A stretch of 64,000 nucleotides of DNA, from contig JAKSKW010000007.1 of assembly GCA_024401495.1 (NCBI GenBank), positions 6,112-70,111 of the forward strand, given 5' to 3'. The position numbers and the translations under genes are program-made. Each line of letters opens with the position of its first letter. Positions within the stretch are counted from its first letter, which is position 1. Below the pieces are notes generated by a model, which was given only the letters and a program-made list of their open reading frames with translations, searched no databases and was not told the DNA's origin. The DNA comes from Paludibacteraceae bacterium. GTDB taxonomy: Bacteria > Bacteroidota > Bacteroidia > Bacteroidales > Paludibacteraceae. This document shows positions 5,939 through 15,470 of the stretch, in pieces.

Positions 5939-8656
5939 TTAAAATTCCTGTCCGATAACGATATGACACTGATGTCCTCCTTGCTTTCCAGTGATATCCT
6001 TATCAAATCCATATCCATAGTCAACTCCAAGCAATCCAAGCATTGGCAAGAAAATTCTCACACCTGCTCCAGTCGAGCGCTTCAAATCTAATGGGTTGAA
6101 GTCCTTAAAGTTTTGCCATGCATTTCCCGCCTCAGCATATGCCAACACATAGATTGTGGCAGCCTGCTCAAGCATTAGAGGATAACGCAACTCAAACGAC
6201 AACTTTGAATACATATTTCCTGCATACTGGGCATTGTCTCCCTCATAGAATCTTTCTCTTGGAGATAGTGAACCGTTTTCATAACCACGCAATGTGACTG
6301 TAGTCAAAGCGTATGTGCTACTTGTTCCTGAAGTACCGTCTCCTCCCACATAATATCTCTCAAATGGAGATCGGTGGTTCTTGTCATAGTAACCCAAGAA
6401 TCCATACTCGGCACGTGTCAACAACACCAACTTCTGGTTAGCAGAAAGCGGAGTGAATAGTTTTGCCTTAAACTCAGTCTTATAGTATTCAACCCACTTG
6501 AACAAATCCTGCTTCAATTTCTCTGCCTCCTCATCTGAGATGTTTCCAGCATTTTTCTTTGCAAGAAGCTCATCTACTCTCTCATTCTTGACGAACTTAG
6601 AATAAGGTGGAGTTGCCTGCAATGTCAACGATACCTGTGATCCACGATGTGTGTAATATGGGTTATCGATTGAGTTTCTCGATAAAGTCACTCCGAATCT
6701 CAAGTTGTTGGCATGTCCATTGTGAAGTGTGAAATAATCCCAGTCCTGGAACTTATAATGACGGTAGCCAAACTCATAATATAATGAGAAATAGTCATCC
6801 GGCCACTTCAATCTCTTACCAATTCCTACAGATGCACCAAGTGTTCTGATAAATCTGTCTGGATCAGAATCATAATAATAGTCTGAGTTTCCATACGAAT
6901 TATATCCGTAATATCCACCATTCAAATAACTGTAATCTTTCTCGTATCTCGAACTGATAGCAGTCTGGTTGGAGAAGAACAACGATGTGCTGAAACTGAT
7001 TGGTCGTTTACCTCCCAACCAAGGCTCCATGAACGATATAGCGGCACACTGGTAACTGCGTCCACTTGTTGTAAACGACAACGACAACTGCTGACCGTCT
7101 CCCTGCGGCAATGGTTTATAAGCTGACTTATTAAATAAGTTACGTAGAGAGAAGTTTGTAAACTTAAGTCCCAATGTTCCGTTAAAACCTGTCTGGCTAT
7201 AACCAAACGACATCTCTACCTGGTCGTTACGCTTCTGCTCAAGGTTGTATAGGATATCTACAGTACCGTTCTCTGGGTCTGGCACCGGACGGATATCCAA
7301 CTTCTCCGGATCCCAGTGTCCTGACGCTGCAAGCTCACGAGCTGAACGCTGCAAGTTGGATTTGCTAAACAACTGTCCTGGCTTTGTATCTAGCTCTCGA
7401 CGAATGACATGCTCAAAAATAGCCTCATTACCTGTAATGACAACATTGTTGATCACCGCTTGTCTACCTTCGTAGATTCGCATCTCCACGTCAACTGAAT
7501 CTCCATCAATATTCACCTCCACTGGCTCAACATTAAAGAATAGGTATCCGTTGTCAAGATACAAGCTTGACACCGCATCCTCATCTTCAAGCAGACGCTC
7601 ATTCATAAGCTTCTTATTGTAGACGTCGCCCTTCTTCATTCCAAGAGTGGCATTCAACAGGTATTCTGGATATACAGTGTTGCCTACCCATATAATATCA
7701 CGTAGATAATATCTTCTACCTTCGTTGACCTTGATATAGATATCAACTCTTTCTGGCTTCTTTGGAGAAGGATAGACACTATCACAAATGATCTCGGCAT
7801 CACGGTAGCCATACTCATTATACTTGTTGATAAAATTGACTTTGTCGGCATCATAATTAGACTTGACAAATTTCTTCGACTTGAACAAGTTCGGTATAAT
7901 ACGCTTCTCCTTTGTGTCCTTCATCGCATGCTTTAGCTTACGAGCTGGCACACTATCATTACCGTCGATATTGATTCTGTAGATTTTGACCTTCTCTTTT
8001 CTATCAACGTCCACATTTACAATTACATATCCCTCTTTTTCTGTGTCGTCAGTCAAAGTAATCTTCACATCAGCATTCTGGTAACCATCAGACTCGTAGC
8101 TTCTCTTGATGACTCCACTTGCCCTGTCGAGCATATTCTGAGAAACCTGGCTTCCAACAGTAAGACCGATAGACTTGTCAAACTCCTCCTGGTCTTTTTT
8201 CTTCACTCCCGAATATGAAATGCTTGAGATTCTTGGACGTGGTTTAACAGAGATCTCCAACCATACCTTATCTCCCTCTATCTTTGTCGCATAGATCTTC
8301 ACGTCGGAATACAATCCCTGTTTCCAAAAACGTTTAATGGCATTTGAGAAATCCTTACCTGGCAACTTGATCTTCTGTCCTGGATAGAGCCCGGAATAGT
8401 TAGCCACTATCTTCTCGTCGTATGTACCCGCACCTTTGACACTTACCTCCATTACAGTGTAAGTCTTAGCTGTGGTAGAATATGTGATAGTCGGAGTCTC
8501 GCTTGTCTGAGGCTGTGAATCCACGATGGCTGTCGTATCAACCGTCGCAACAACCGTATCAGCCACAGTTTTCAATGAATCTGTTTCCGTCTGCGCGGAC
8601 AAACCCATCGAACATGCTAACGCAAATACACTGACTATTGTTTTGTAAACCTTCAT
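5939..8656 (-). CDS. bamA: Outer membrane protein assembly factor BamA
   Basis: 905 residues. A signal peptide (ending 'MGLSAQTET') and a Thr/Ser/Val-rich linker precede about five POTRA domains (residues roughly 65-480: 'VMEVSVKGAGTYDEKIVANYSGLYPGQKI', 'RISSISYSGVKKKDQEEFDKSIGL' and so on), then the Omp85 barrel from about 490 to the C-terminal Phe in 'HIVIGQEF'. Barrel landmarks are 'PISFSTSLFF' and 'TLRGYENGSLSPRERF', whose R-G-Y/F is the conserved VRGF/Y tip of loop 6. It inserts beta-barrel proteins into the outer membrane. A Tyr/Gly/Asn/Asp-rich loop (about residues 575-605) is longer than I expect. It sits between uppS and the skp genes. Confidence 0.95.
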   Translation of the reverse strand: MKVYKTIVSVFALACSMGLSAQTETDSLKTVADTVVATVDTTAIVDSQPQTSETPTITYSTTAKTYTVMEVSVKGAGTYDEKIVANYSGLYPGQKIKLPGKDFSNAIKRFWKQGLYSDVKIYATKIEGDKVWLEISVKPRPRISSISYSGVKKKDQEEFDKSIGLTVGSQVSQNMLDRASGVIKRSYESDGYQNADVKITLTDDTEKEGYVIVNVDVDRKEKVKIYRINIDGNDSVPARKLKHAMKDTKEKRIIPNLFKSKKFVKSNYDADKVNFINKYNEYGYRDAEIICDSVYPSPKKPERVDIYIKVNEGRRYYLRDIIWVGNTVYPEYLLNATLGMKKGDVYNKKLMNERLLEDEDAVSSLYLDNGYLFFNVEPVEVNIDGDSVDVEMRIYEGRQAVINNVVITGNEAIFEHVIRRELDTKPGQLFSKSNLQRSARELAASGHWDPEKLDIRPVPDPENGTVDILYNLEQKRNDQVEMSFGYSQTGFNGTLGLKFTNFSLRNLFNKSAYKPLPQGDGQQLSLSFTTSGRSYQCAAISFMEPWLGGKRPISFSTSLFFSNQTAISSRYEKDYSYLNGGYYGYNSYGNSDYYYDSDPDRFIRTLGASVGIGKRLKWPDDYFSLYYEFGYRHYKFQDWDYFTLHNGHANNLRFGVTLSRNSIDNPYYTHRGSQVSLTLQATPPYSKFVKNERVDELLAKKNAGNISDEEAEKLKQDLFKWVEYYKTEFKAKLFTPLSANQKLVLLTRAEYGFLGYYDKNHRSPFERYYVGGDGTSGTSSTYALTTVTLRGYENGSLSPRERFYEGDNAQYAGNMYSKLSFELRYPLMLEQAATIYVLAYAEAGNAWQNFKDFNPLDLKRSTGAGVRIFLPMLGLLGVDYGYGFDKDITGKQGGHQCHIVIGQEF

Positions 8657-8669
8657 TTCTTTTTCTTAA

Positions 8670-9407
8670 TTACAACTGTTCGCTTGTCTTTCCGAATCTT
8701 CTTTCACGGTTCTGATACTTGTAGATAGCCTCATAGAACTGCTCTTTTTTGAACTCAGGCCATGGAGTGTCTGTGAAATACAATTCTGAATACGACAACT
8801 GCCACATCAAGAAGTTGCTGATTCTCTGCTCTCCACTTGTTCGGATAAGCAGATCAGGGTCTGGCATGCCTCTTGTAGCCAAACTGTCTGAAATCATGCT
8901 TTCATTAATGTCGTCGATATTTATTTCGCCGTTCTTTGCCTTACGTGCAATCTCCTTCACACCTTCGATAATCTCCCAACGAGATGAGTAGCTGATGCAT
9001 AGCACCATAGTCAGACCAGTACATGACGCTGTCTTCTCCATTCCCTCGTTAAGCTTGGCCATAGTCTTCTCGTTAAGACGTGACTTGTCGCCAATGATCA
9101 CTATCTTGACGTTGTTGTCCTTTGCCTTGTCCGCATAAGATGTGATAGCCGACGCGAAGATCTCCATAAGCGCGTCGACCTCCGCCTTGGGACGGTTCCA
9201 ATTCTCTGTGCTGAAAGCATAAAGTGTGATATACTCAATCCCGATCTCCGCGGCTGCCTCCATTACCTTGTCGACAGAATCCACACCTTCCTGGTGGCCG
9301 AAAACTCTCTCCTTTCCTTGTGCTTTCGCCCAACGCCCGTTGCCATCCATGATTAGTGCCACATGTTTTGGCAAACGAGTCATATCTATTTTTTCTTTAA
9401 TGCTCAT
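8670..9407 (-). CDS. uppS: Isoprenyl transferase (undecaprenyl diphosphate synthase)
   Basis: 245 residues from the ATG at 9407; that start overlaps the upstream stop as ATGA, so it is preferred over the TTG at 9425. Cis-prenyltransferase motifs are complete: 'HVALIMDGNGRWAKAQGKERVFGHQEGVD' with the catalytic Asp, 'YITLYAFSTENWNRPK', 'MPDPDLLIRTSGEQRISNFLMWQLSYSELYFTDTPWPEF'. It makes C55-PP, the lipid carrier precursor for peptidoglycan, by adding isopentenyl units to farnesyl-PP in the cytoplasm. Cotranscribed with bamA 13 nt downstream. Confidence 0.95.
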   Translation of the reverse strand: MSIKEKIDMTRLPKHVALIMDGNGRWAKAQGKERVFGHQEGVDSVDKVMEAAAEIGIEYITLYAFSTENWNRPKAEVDALMEIFASAITSYADKAKDNNVKIVIIGDKSRLNEKTMAKLNEGMEKTASCTGLTMVLCISYSSRWEIIEGVKEIARKAKNGEINIDDINESMISDSLATRGMPDPDLLIRTSGEQRISNFLMWQLSYSELYFTDTPWPEFKKEQFYEAIYKYQNRERRFGKTSEQL

Positions 9408-10132
9408 CTTCCTATATATCTGCAAGATCCTCTCTTACGGAACATATCTATTGATATGAATCCCATCAATTGAGAGTAGTAGTCATTGTTTTTATATCCT
9501 TGACTACCCATGTGATAAGGGTCGTCCAAATAGTCGTATTCGCTGATATCCAAGTCGTCAGAGAATAGCTTGTGCATTGTGAACTCAACTCCAATGTTCA
9601 CTCTCTGGCTCAACTTAAACTTGTATCCAGCTCCAAATGCAAGGCCCATTCTCCACTCATTTCCACTCCATTCTTTCGCCATTGACACTGATGGTCCAAG
9701 CATAGCGTATGGAGTATGCCGCTTCACATCCTTGTCGTAACTTGAAAAGCCATACTTGAAGAAATTCCAAATTACAAACGCGTCAAATGCCATGATTCTC
9801 TTGTCAAACGCAAACGGATAGATTCCACTGTTGTCTGTCACTACCACATCTGGCATCGCATTTTCTGTGTAATCTCTAGCATCACACTTAAGATTGGCGA
9901 AACCACCGTCTAACTTGAAACTTAAAAATTCATTTGCCTTAAAACGTATGAATGCTCCTGCCGCTGGAGATACATCACGGAACACTTTCGATGAGTTGAT
10001 GTCTCCATTGTAGAATGAGATACCACCACGCAAACCTAGCTCTCCTATATAGCGAGGCTGCGCATTGGCAATCATTGGAAGTAATGCCAGGACTAACCCA
10101 ACAAATATGTCTTTTATCTTGTCTTTTAACAT
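9404..10132 (-). CDS. DUF6089 outer-membrane beta-barrel protein
   Basis: 242 residues from the ATG at 10132. A signal peptide ends at 'MIANAQPRY'. The mature protein alternates in barrel-like strands: 'IGELGLRGGISFYNGDINSSKVFRDVSPAAGAFIRFKANEFLSFKLDGGFANL', 'TPYAMLGPSVSMAKEW', 'AFGAGYKFKLSQRVNIGVEFTMHKLFSDDLD'. The last stretch and its G-Y-K-F pattern are typical of DUF6089 proteins, which sit just upstream of uppS-bamA in many Bacteroidales. Function unknown; the position suggests a link to outer-membrane assembly. An upstream in-frame extension to 10222 lacks a signal peptide and was not used. Confidence 0.75.
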   Translation of the reverse strand: MLKDKIKDIFVGLVLALLPMIANAQPRYIGELGLRGGISFYNGDINSSKVFRDVSPAAGAFIRFKANEFLSFKLDGGFANLKCDARDYTENAMPDVVVTDNSGIYPFAFDKRIMAFDAFVIWNFFKYGFSSYDKDVKRHTPYAMLGPSVSMAKEWSGNEWRMGLAFGAGYKFKLSQRVNIGVEFTMHKLFSDDLDISEYDYLDDPYHMGSQGYKNNDYYSQLMGFISIDMFRKRGSCRYIGR

Positions 10133-10327
10133 AGTTATCTTCTGGTCCAGAATATAATACACTAAATTAGCAAGCAAAAATAGTAATAATTGTTGAAAAG
10201 ATAAAATTGCAACCGCCGTCAATTCCGCCTTATTCTACTTTTAATAACATTTTTTTGCTTTTTTGTATGGTTTCACACATACAATAACGTAACAAATCTG
10301 TATTTATTGTGTTTAGGGTAAATTTTC

Positions 10328-13135
10328 TTACATTTTCATATTGGACGCTGTAATCACCATATCCATCCTCACATCCCATTTCTCCGTTGGCACTTTGCTT
10401 AGCAACTGGCAGTCGAAACAGATGCCTATCTTATAGGCTTTCGTGATCTTCTCCAACATTCTGTCGTAGTAGCCTTTGCCTCGTCCTACTCTGCCCAAAT
10501 CATTGTCGAAACATACACCAGGCACTACCACAAGATCGATGCTATCGAAATCGTTGATATTCATTCCCGTCGGTTCCTGGATATTATACGCTCCCGTCTT
10601 CAAATCTCCCTTATACTCACGTATATACCACTCCTCTCCATTAATCACTGGCAGAAGGATTTTCTTTTTCGACGCATACTTTTCAATCAACTTATGTGTA
10701 CAGACTTCATCTGGCAACGAGTGGAAAAGCAACACTGTCTTGGCTTCTTTGAAACGTGAATCATTCTCAAGAATCTCCATCACTTTCTCACTCTCCGACA
10801 ATTTCTCCTCTTCTGTCATCGCCTTCACTCGCTTCTTGATCTGCTTCCTCAACTCTTTCTTGTCCGGCATCTCATATCTCGTGAGCGAGGGCGTCTCCAT
10901 CTTGATACTCTGGTTGATAACTCGCCCCTCGCTACTTGCTATTTCTGTTATCTTCGTGCTCATCTTTGTCCACTTTTCAGCATACTCCTTAGCCTTCTCT
11001 TTATCCCCATTCTCGTATGCCTTAAGCAACAACTCCTGCAATGCCGCCTTCTCATTCTCATACCACTCTCGCTTCATCAACTCGATTGTCTTGCGTAGAT
11101 TGTTGAACAACTCTCGATCTCGTTTATCCTTGCAAAACTGGCGGTCGACGTCGGTCATACCTGCCTCCAACGACATGTCATCCGACAATATGCTGTTTAT
11201 AGCATCATTTACGTTCCTGTCGGCATGGTTCTGAAAATGTTTCACAATATCCGCTTTCTTGTCTGATTCCAATAGTTTGCTTACCTCTTCCAACATTAGT
11301 CTGAATGTAGGATTCGACAATTCAATCTCATCCTTTGAGAAATCATACATTATAGCCTCTACCACATTCAACACTTTCGAGGTTTTCTTCTCTTTGTCTT
11401 CAAGCTGAATCACATCCTTGCCGCCATAATTGACAATCAAACTCATCAATTCTCGCTCCTGCACATACTGCTTGTTGAGAGTGGACAGATAATCAACAGA
11501 GAATTTATCTACTACATCATTCGATGGTTTCTTACCAGGTGTCTGCTGTACATTCTGTTGAGGCTGTGTTGTGCCTCCTTGCATCGCCTCCGCCTGTCCC
11601 GCAAAATATTCATCCGGAATGAATGGTTCATCCGGCGTCTGCTGTGTAGGCAGGATAGACGGATTCTGTGAAGACGGTGCATTCTGGGCGAACTGTGCCT
11701 GCCCCGAATTGTGATATTGGTTATTGTTCCCCTGCCCTACAGGTGTTGTAGGAGTCTGGCTGAAACTCTGTCCTCTAAGTCGTTCTTTCTCCTTTGCAGC
11801 GGCAGCATCACGTCGCATCTTGCCCACGTACTCCATGATGATGCTCTGCTCGACTTGGAAAATCGGAGCTATCGTCCTTGAGTAGACGTCGCGTTTGATA
11901 GGGTCCTCAATCACGGAGATGGTCTCCGCCATGTCTTTGACCGCCGCAGCCTTCTTCATCGGATCGTCTCCACTCTCACGAAGAAGCACATTGGATTTGA
12001 ACAAGATATAATCCTGCTCATTCTCCTCCAGATATTTCTGCACCACATCAGCATTGTTGTGCTGTGCGAATGAATCCGGATCCTCCTCCACAGGGAGTGT
12101 GACGACGTGGACATTCAAGCCCTCCGCCAAGAATAGTTTTCCGTTCTTGATGGCGGCGTGCTGACCGGCTGAGTCGCCATCGTAAAGCATCGTGACATGT
12201 TTCTCGTCGGTCGATGTGTTGCCGACTGATGGCAACACTCGCTTGAGCAGACGGATCTGCCCTGTAGTCAATGCCGTACCACACGGTGCCACGATATTCT
12301 CCACTCCAGCCTGATGCATGGAAATCACATCGGCATAACCCTCCACCACATAACATTTCTGCTTCTTGATGATGGCCTGACGAGCAAAGAAAATACCGTA
12401 TAGATTTTCACTCTTATTGTAAACCTCACTCTCTGGCGGATTGAAATATTTCGCTACACTCTTGTCTGTCTTAAGTGTACGTGCTCCGAAGCCCACAACC
12501 TTACCTGAAATGGAATGGATCGGGAACATCACACGTCCTGCATATTTGTCGTATGTACGGGTGCCTGTGTTCACCGTAGCACCCAATGCTACCAGATGCT
12601 CAAGTTTGATTCCATGAGTTAAGGCCGCATTTGTGTATGCCTGATAATCTGCAGGCGAATAGCCAAGATGGAACTTCTTAATAATATCTTCGCGTAGTCC
12701 ACGATAGACGAAATATTGATAGCCGACGGCACGTCCTTCATCCGTGTCGCGCATCGATCTTTCAAAAAAATCAGACAGCCATTGATTGGCATCAAGCATC
12801 TTGTCGCGAAGTGTCTGCTGCTCCTTTTCCTCTGGAGTCAACTCTTTTTCGACGACAGTGATTCCAAACTTTTTTGCCAAGAAGCGGAGTGCGTCAAGAT
12901 ACGACAGATTCTCCATCTTCATGATGAAAGAGATGCTGTCTCCTCCACCTCCGCATCCGAAACATTTACAGATATTTTTCGCTGGTGTGACAATAAAAGA
13001 AGGAGTCTTCTCATTATGGAACGGACACAATCCTTTATATGATGTGCCGGCACGACGAAGAGTGACGTAGTCTCCAACCACGTCAACAATATTTGCCGCC
13101 TCCTTAATTCTCTGTATGGTGATATTGTCTATCAT
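10328..13135 (-). CDS. dnaG: DNA primase DnaG fused to 5-formyltetrahydrofolate cyclo-ligase
   Basis: 935 residues in one uninterrupted frame. Residues 1-90 are the CHC2 zinc finger (C37, H40, C58, C61), followed by the RNA-polymerase core with TOPRIM (E264 in 'VVEGYAD', D318 and D320 in 'LYDGDSAG'). A Pro/Gln-rich linker and a helical C-terminal helicase-interacting region run to about 745. Residues 756-935 are a complete cyclo-ligase domain: 'KKELRKQIKKRVKAM' at its start and the signature 'GRVGRGKGYYDRML'. Primase makes replication primers; the cyclo-ligase converts 5-formyl-THF to 5,10-methenyl-THF with ATP. An internal ATG at 10870 could also start the second domain separately. The start overlaps the comF stop (TGATG). 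Confidence 0.9.
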   Translation of the reverse strand: MIDNITIQRIKEAANIVDVVGDYVTLRRAGTSYKGLCPFHNEKTPSFIVTPAKNICKCFGCGGGGDSISFIMKMENLSYLDALRFLAKKFGITVVEKELTPEEKEQQTLRDKMLDANQWLSDFFERSMRDTDEGRAVGYQYFVYRGLREDIIKKFHLGYSPADYQAYTNAALTHGIKLEHLVALGATVNTGTRTYDKYAGRVMFPIHSISGKVVGFGARTLKTDKSVAKYFNPPESEVYNKSENLYGIFFARQAIIKKQKCYVVEGYADVISMHQAGVENIVAPCGTALTTGQIRLLKRVLPSVGNTSTDEKHVTMLYDGDSAGQHAAIKNGKLFLAEGLNVHVVTLPVEEDPDSFAQHNNADVVQKYLEENEQDYILFKSNVLLRESGDDPMKKAAAVKDMAETISVIEDPIKRDVYSRTIAPIFQVEQSIIMEYVGKMRRDAAAAKEKERLRGQSFSQTPTTPVGQGNNNQYHNSGQAQFAQNAPSSQNPSILPTQQTPDEPFIPDEYFAGQAEAMQGGTTQPQQNVQQTPGKKPSNDVVDKFSVDYLSTLNKQYVQERELMSLIVNYGGKDVIQLEDKEKKTSKVLNVVEAIMYDFSKDEIELSNPTFRLMLEEVSKLLESDKKADIVKHFQNHADRNVNDAINSILSDDMSLEAGMTDVDRQFCKDKRDRELFNNLRKTIELMKREWYENEKAALQELLLKAYENGDKEKAKEYAEKWTKMSTKITEIASSEGRVINQSIKMETPSLTRYEMPDKKELRKQIKKRVKAMTEEEKLSESEKVMEILENDSRFKEAKTVLLFHSLPDEVCTHKLIEKYASKKKILLPVINGEEWYIREYKGDLKTGAYNIQEPTGMNINDFDSIDLVVVPGVCFDNDLGRVGRGKGYYDRMLEKITKAYKIGICFDCQLLSKVPTEKWDVRMDMVITASNMKM

Positions 13136-13905
13136 CAGTCTTGAAAAATATCCTTTGTATAAATTTTATTCTGTTCTTCGTAAATGCCAAGCAAATCCGA
13201 CACCATTCCCACAACCGCTATGCTCACTTTCACGTTGCTGTCGCACTTCTCCATGATGGAAGCCGAACAATCTCGGATGGTTTTGCCTGTAGTGATCACA
13301 TCATCGACCACCAATATATGTTTGCCACGAAACGCCTTCACCTCATCAGTGGCCTGATACTTGTTGGCTGTGGCACTCTTATGTCGTTTTGCGTCGACAC
13401 TGTTGCTCACAAGTTTTCCTTCGTTGACAAGCAGATCAGTGCGGACTGGAATCCCCGTCTCCATCTCAATGCCGAGACAAAGCAACTCGCTCTGGTTATA
13501 CCCTCGCATCTCATATCGTTTGGATGTAATCGGCACTGGCACAAGGCAGTCGAACTCACTCGCGTCGACGCGGGCATTAATCATTCTGCCCATCATTCGT
13601 CCTGCCTCTATTCCATATCTCTTCACGCCCGAATTCTTGATATTCAACACAAAGCGTGATTCAATATTCGATTTTCTATACGACAGCAACGGCATGAAAT
13701 AGCTGAGCTGCACCTGCGTCATCTCTCTTGCAAGCGGAGTAAGATCAACGTCAAGAGGGATATATTCCAAACTATATCTGCAATCTTCACACAAAGTCTC
13801 CCCTTCCGTCTCAACCACTGCCCCACATGCTCCGCAAGTGTGTGGATATAAAGAGCTTACGACAGAATATTTAACCCTCTTGAAAATCTTAGATAATTTT
13901 TCCAT
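13135..13905 (-). CDS. comF: ComF family phosphoribosyltransferase-like protein
   Basis: 256 residues. The N-terminal zinc-ribbon shows two CxxC pairs (CGAC and CEDC), the middle holds '[24 protein letters not shown]', the ComF signature, and the C-terminal half has the PRPP-binding loop '[15 protein letters not shown]'. ComF proteins aid DNA uptake during transformation; the enzymatic substrate is unknown. The gene sits between lolD (17-nt overlap) and dnaG (1-nt overlap). The window also encodes a DprA-like protein, which fits a DNA-uptake or recombination role. Confidence 0.88.
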   Translation of the reverse strand: MEKLSKIFKRVKYSVVSSLYPHTCGACGAVVETEGETLCEDCRYSLEYIPLDVDLTPLAREMTQVQLSYFMPLLSYRKSNIESRFVLNIKNSGVKRYGIEAGRMMGRMINARVDASEFDCLVPVPITSKRYEMRGYNQSELLCLGIEMETGIPVRTDLLVNEGKLVSNSVDAKRHKSATANKYQATDEVKAFRGKHILVVDDVITTGKTIRDCSASIMEKCDSNVKVSIAVVGMVSDLLGIYEEQNKIYTKDIFQD

Positions 13906-14572
13906 CCTTCATCTCAATTACTCTGTCGCTCTGCTGAGCAAGAGTCATATCATGAGTGACGACAATCACCGTCAATCCAAATTCCTTGCGTAGATCCAGG
14001 AACAATTTCTGAAGCTCATCTCTGTTCTGGCTGTCAAGACTACCTGTCGGCTCGTCGGCAAACAGAATCTGAGGCTTGTTGATCAACGCTCTCGCCACAG
14101 CCACTCTCTGCTTCTCTCCTCCCGATAACTCATTCGGATGGTGCGACGCTCTCTCCGCAAGGCCTAGACGAGTAAGCAACGACATAGCCTCCTGCTTGCA
14201 CTCAGCCTCATCACGTCCGGCAATCAGAGCTGGAACCATCACGTTTTCAAGAGCCGTGAATTCAGGAAGAAGCTGATGAAACTGGAACACAAAACCAAGG
14301 TCGCTATTACGAAGTTTGCAAACCTCCTCATGCGAAAGACGTGAAGTGTCCTTACCAAGAATATTCACCTCACCGGAATCAGCCGACGCAAGTGTACTGA
14401 TGATCTGCAAAAGAGTAGTTTTGCCAGCACCACTCGGCCCCACAATGGATACAAACTCGTAGCGACGGATATCAAAAGTCACGTCTGAAAGCACACGCAA
14501 GTTGCTGAAACTCTTGCATACTCCCTTGGCAGACAACACAATTTCCTGGCTCATATTATTTGATTCACTCAT
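13889..14572 (-). CDS. lolD: LolD-type lipoprotein-export ABC ATPase
   Basis: 227 residues. Walker A '[10 protein letters not shown]', Q-loop '[18 protein letters not shown]' (the MacB/LolD family signature), ABC signature '[15 protein letters not shown]', Walker B '[12 protein letters not shown]' and the H-loop 'VVTHD' are all present. LolD pairs with LolC/E-type permeases to move lipoproteins from the inner membrane; no permease gene is adjacent, so it must be encoded elsewhere. The start overlaps the cdaA stop (TAATG). An internal ATG at 14554 is an alternative start. Confidence 0.85.
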   Translation of the reverse strand: MSESNNMSQEIVLSAKGVCKSFSNLRVLSDVTFDIRRYEFVSIVGPSGAGKTTLLQIISTLASADSGEVNILGKDTSRLSHEEVCKLRNSDLGFVFQFHQLLPEFTALENVMVPALIAGRDEAECKQEAMSLLTRLGLAERASHHPNELSGGEKQRVAVARALINKPQILFADEPTGSLDSQNRDELQKLFLDLRKEFGLTVIVVTHDMTLAQQSDRVIEMKDGKII

Positions 14573-15336
14573 TACGCTTTCTGTTTAGATAGTATGGATT
14601 CAAGTTCCTTTGTAGAGATATCGTGTATGATAGTTCCATTCTCTGCGTATGAAATCTTTCCTGTCTCCTCAGAAACTATAATTGCCTGAACATCAAGCTT
14701 TTCACTAACACCAAGAGCAGCACGGTGACGCAAACCAAACGACTTTGGCACATTCATATTGTGCGACAAAGGAAGGATACATCCCGCAGCCTTGATCATC
14801 TTGTTGCCAATGATCATAGCACCGTCGTGCAGAGGAGAATTCTTGAAGAAAATATTTTCGATAAGACGCGAATTGATCTTGGCTGAGATCTCATCACCTG
14901 TCACGATGATGCTCTGTAGGCTCATCTCGTTCTCAATCACAATAAGAGCCCCCACCTTCTCACGAGCCATGTTGCGGCAGGCAATCACAATCTGCATGAT
15001 GTCACTTTCCTCCATTGTCTGGACACGTTGAGTGTTGAGCAGACGAGAAAGGAAATTGTTGCCCGAACCGATTCCTGTAAGCGCGTTTCGGATCTCATCC
15101 TGGAATAGCACGATCAAAGCGATTGCACCCACGTTGACAATCTGGTTGAGCACACCACCGATCAGCTTCATCTGCAACAGCGAGTTGACAATCATCCAAG
15201 CCACGATCACCACCAGCACACCGATGAAAAGACGGAACGCCGATGTATCTTTCAGCATCTTGTAAAGCTTGTATAGGATGATACCGCCAAGCAGAATGTC
15301 TAAAAAATCTATAAACTGAAAAAAGGATGAGCCCAT
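14572..15336 (-). CDS. cdaA: Diadenylate cyclase (CdaA type)
   Basis: 254 residues. Three membrane helices lie within residues 1-80, then the DAC domain with DGA at 171-173 ('[11 protein letters not shown]') and RHR at 203-205 ('GLRHRAALG'), the two catalytic and ligand motifs of diadenylate cyclases. It makes c-di-AMP from two ATP at the inner membrane, a messenger for osmotic and wall homeostasis. It heads the cdaA-lolD-comF-dnaG run, with overlapping starts and stops throughout. No GlmM or CdaR gene is next to it. Confidence 0.93.
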   Translation of the reverse strand: MGSSFFQFIDFLDILLGGIILYKLYKMLKDTSAFRLFIGVLVVIVAWMIVNSLLQMKLIGGVLNQIVNVGAIALIVLFQDEIRNALTGIGSGNNFLSRLLNTQRVQTMEESDIMQIVIACRNMAREKVGALIVIENEMSLQSIIVTGDEISAKINSRLIENIFFKNSPLHDGAMIIGNKMIKAAGCILPLSHNMNVPKSFGLRHRAALGVSEKLDVQAIIVSEETGKISYAENGTIIHDISTKELESILSKQKA

Positions 15337-15390
15337 GTTCTTTGATTAATTTTGCCTTTGCAATATAAAAAGTCAACAAAAATAGAAAAT

Positions 15391-15437
15391 AAAATGTGAA
15401 ATGAGAAATGAGGAATGTGAAATAAAAAGCGAAATGT
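15391..15437. repeat. GAAATGA-type stutter repeat
   Basis: Imperfect 7-8-nt units (GTGAAATGA, GAAATGA, GGAATGTGA) fill most of the 134-nt gap between the divergent cdaA and the next gene. Confidence 0.65.
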
Positions 15438-15439
15438 CC

Positions 15440-15447
15440 TATATTTG
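15440..15447 (+). promoter_or_regulatory. Promoter -7 box (TATATTTG)
   Basis: TATATTTG, matching TAnnTTTG, 23 nt upstream of the ATG at 15471. The expected -33 TTG is replaced by GTG. Confidence 0.45.
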
Positions 15448-15470
15448 CATTTTGAAACTTACGAACTAAT

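Noticed and set aside
9408..9425. The longer UppS start with TTG
   Set aside because: The ATG at 9407 overlaps the upstream stop as ATGA and gives the family's normal N-terminus.
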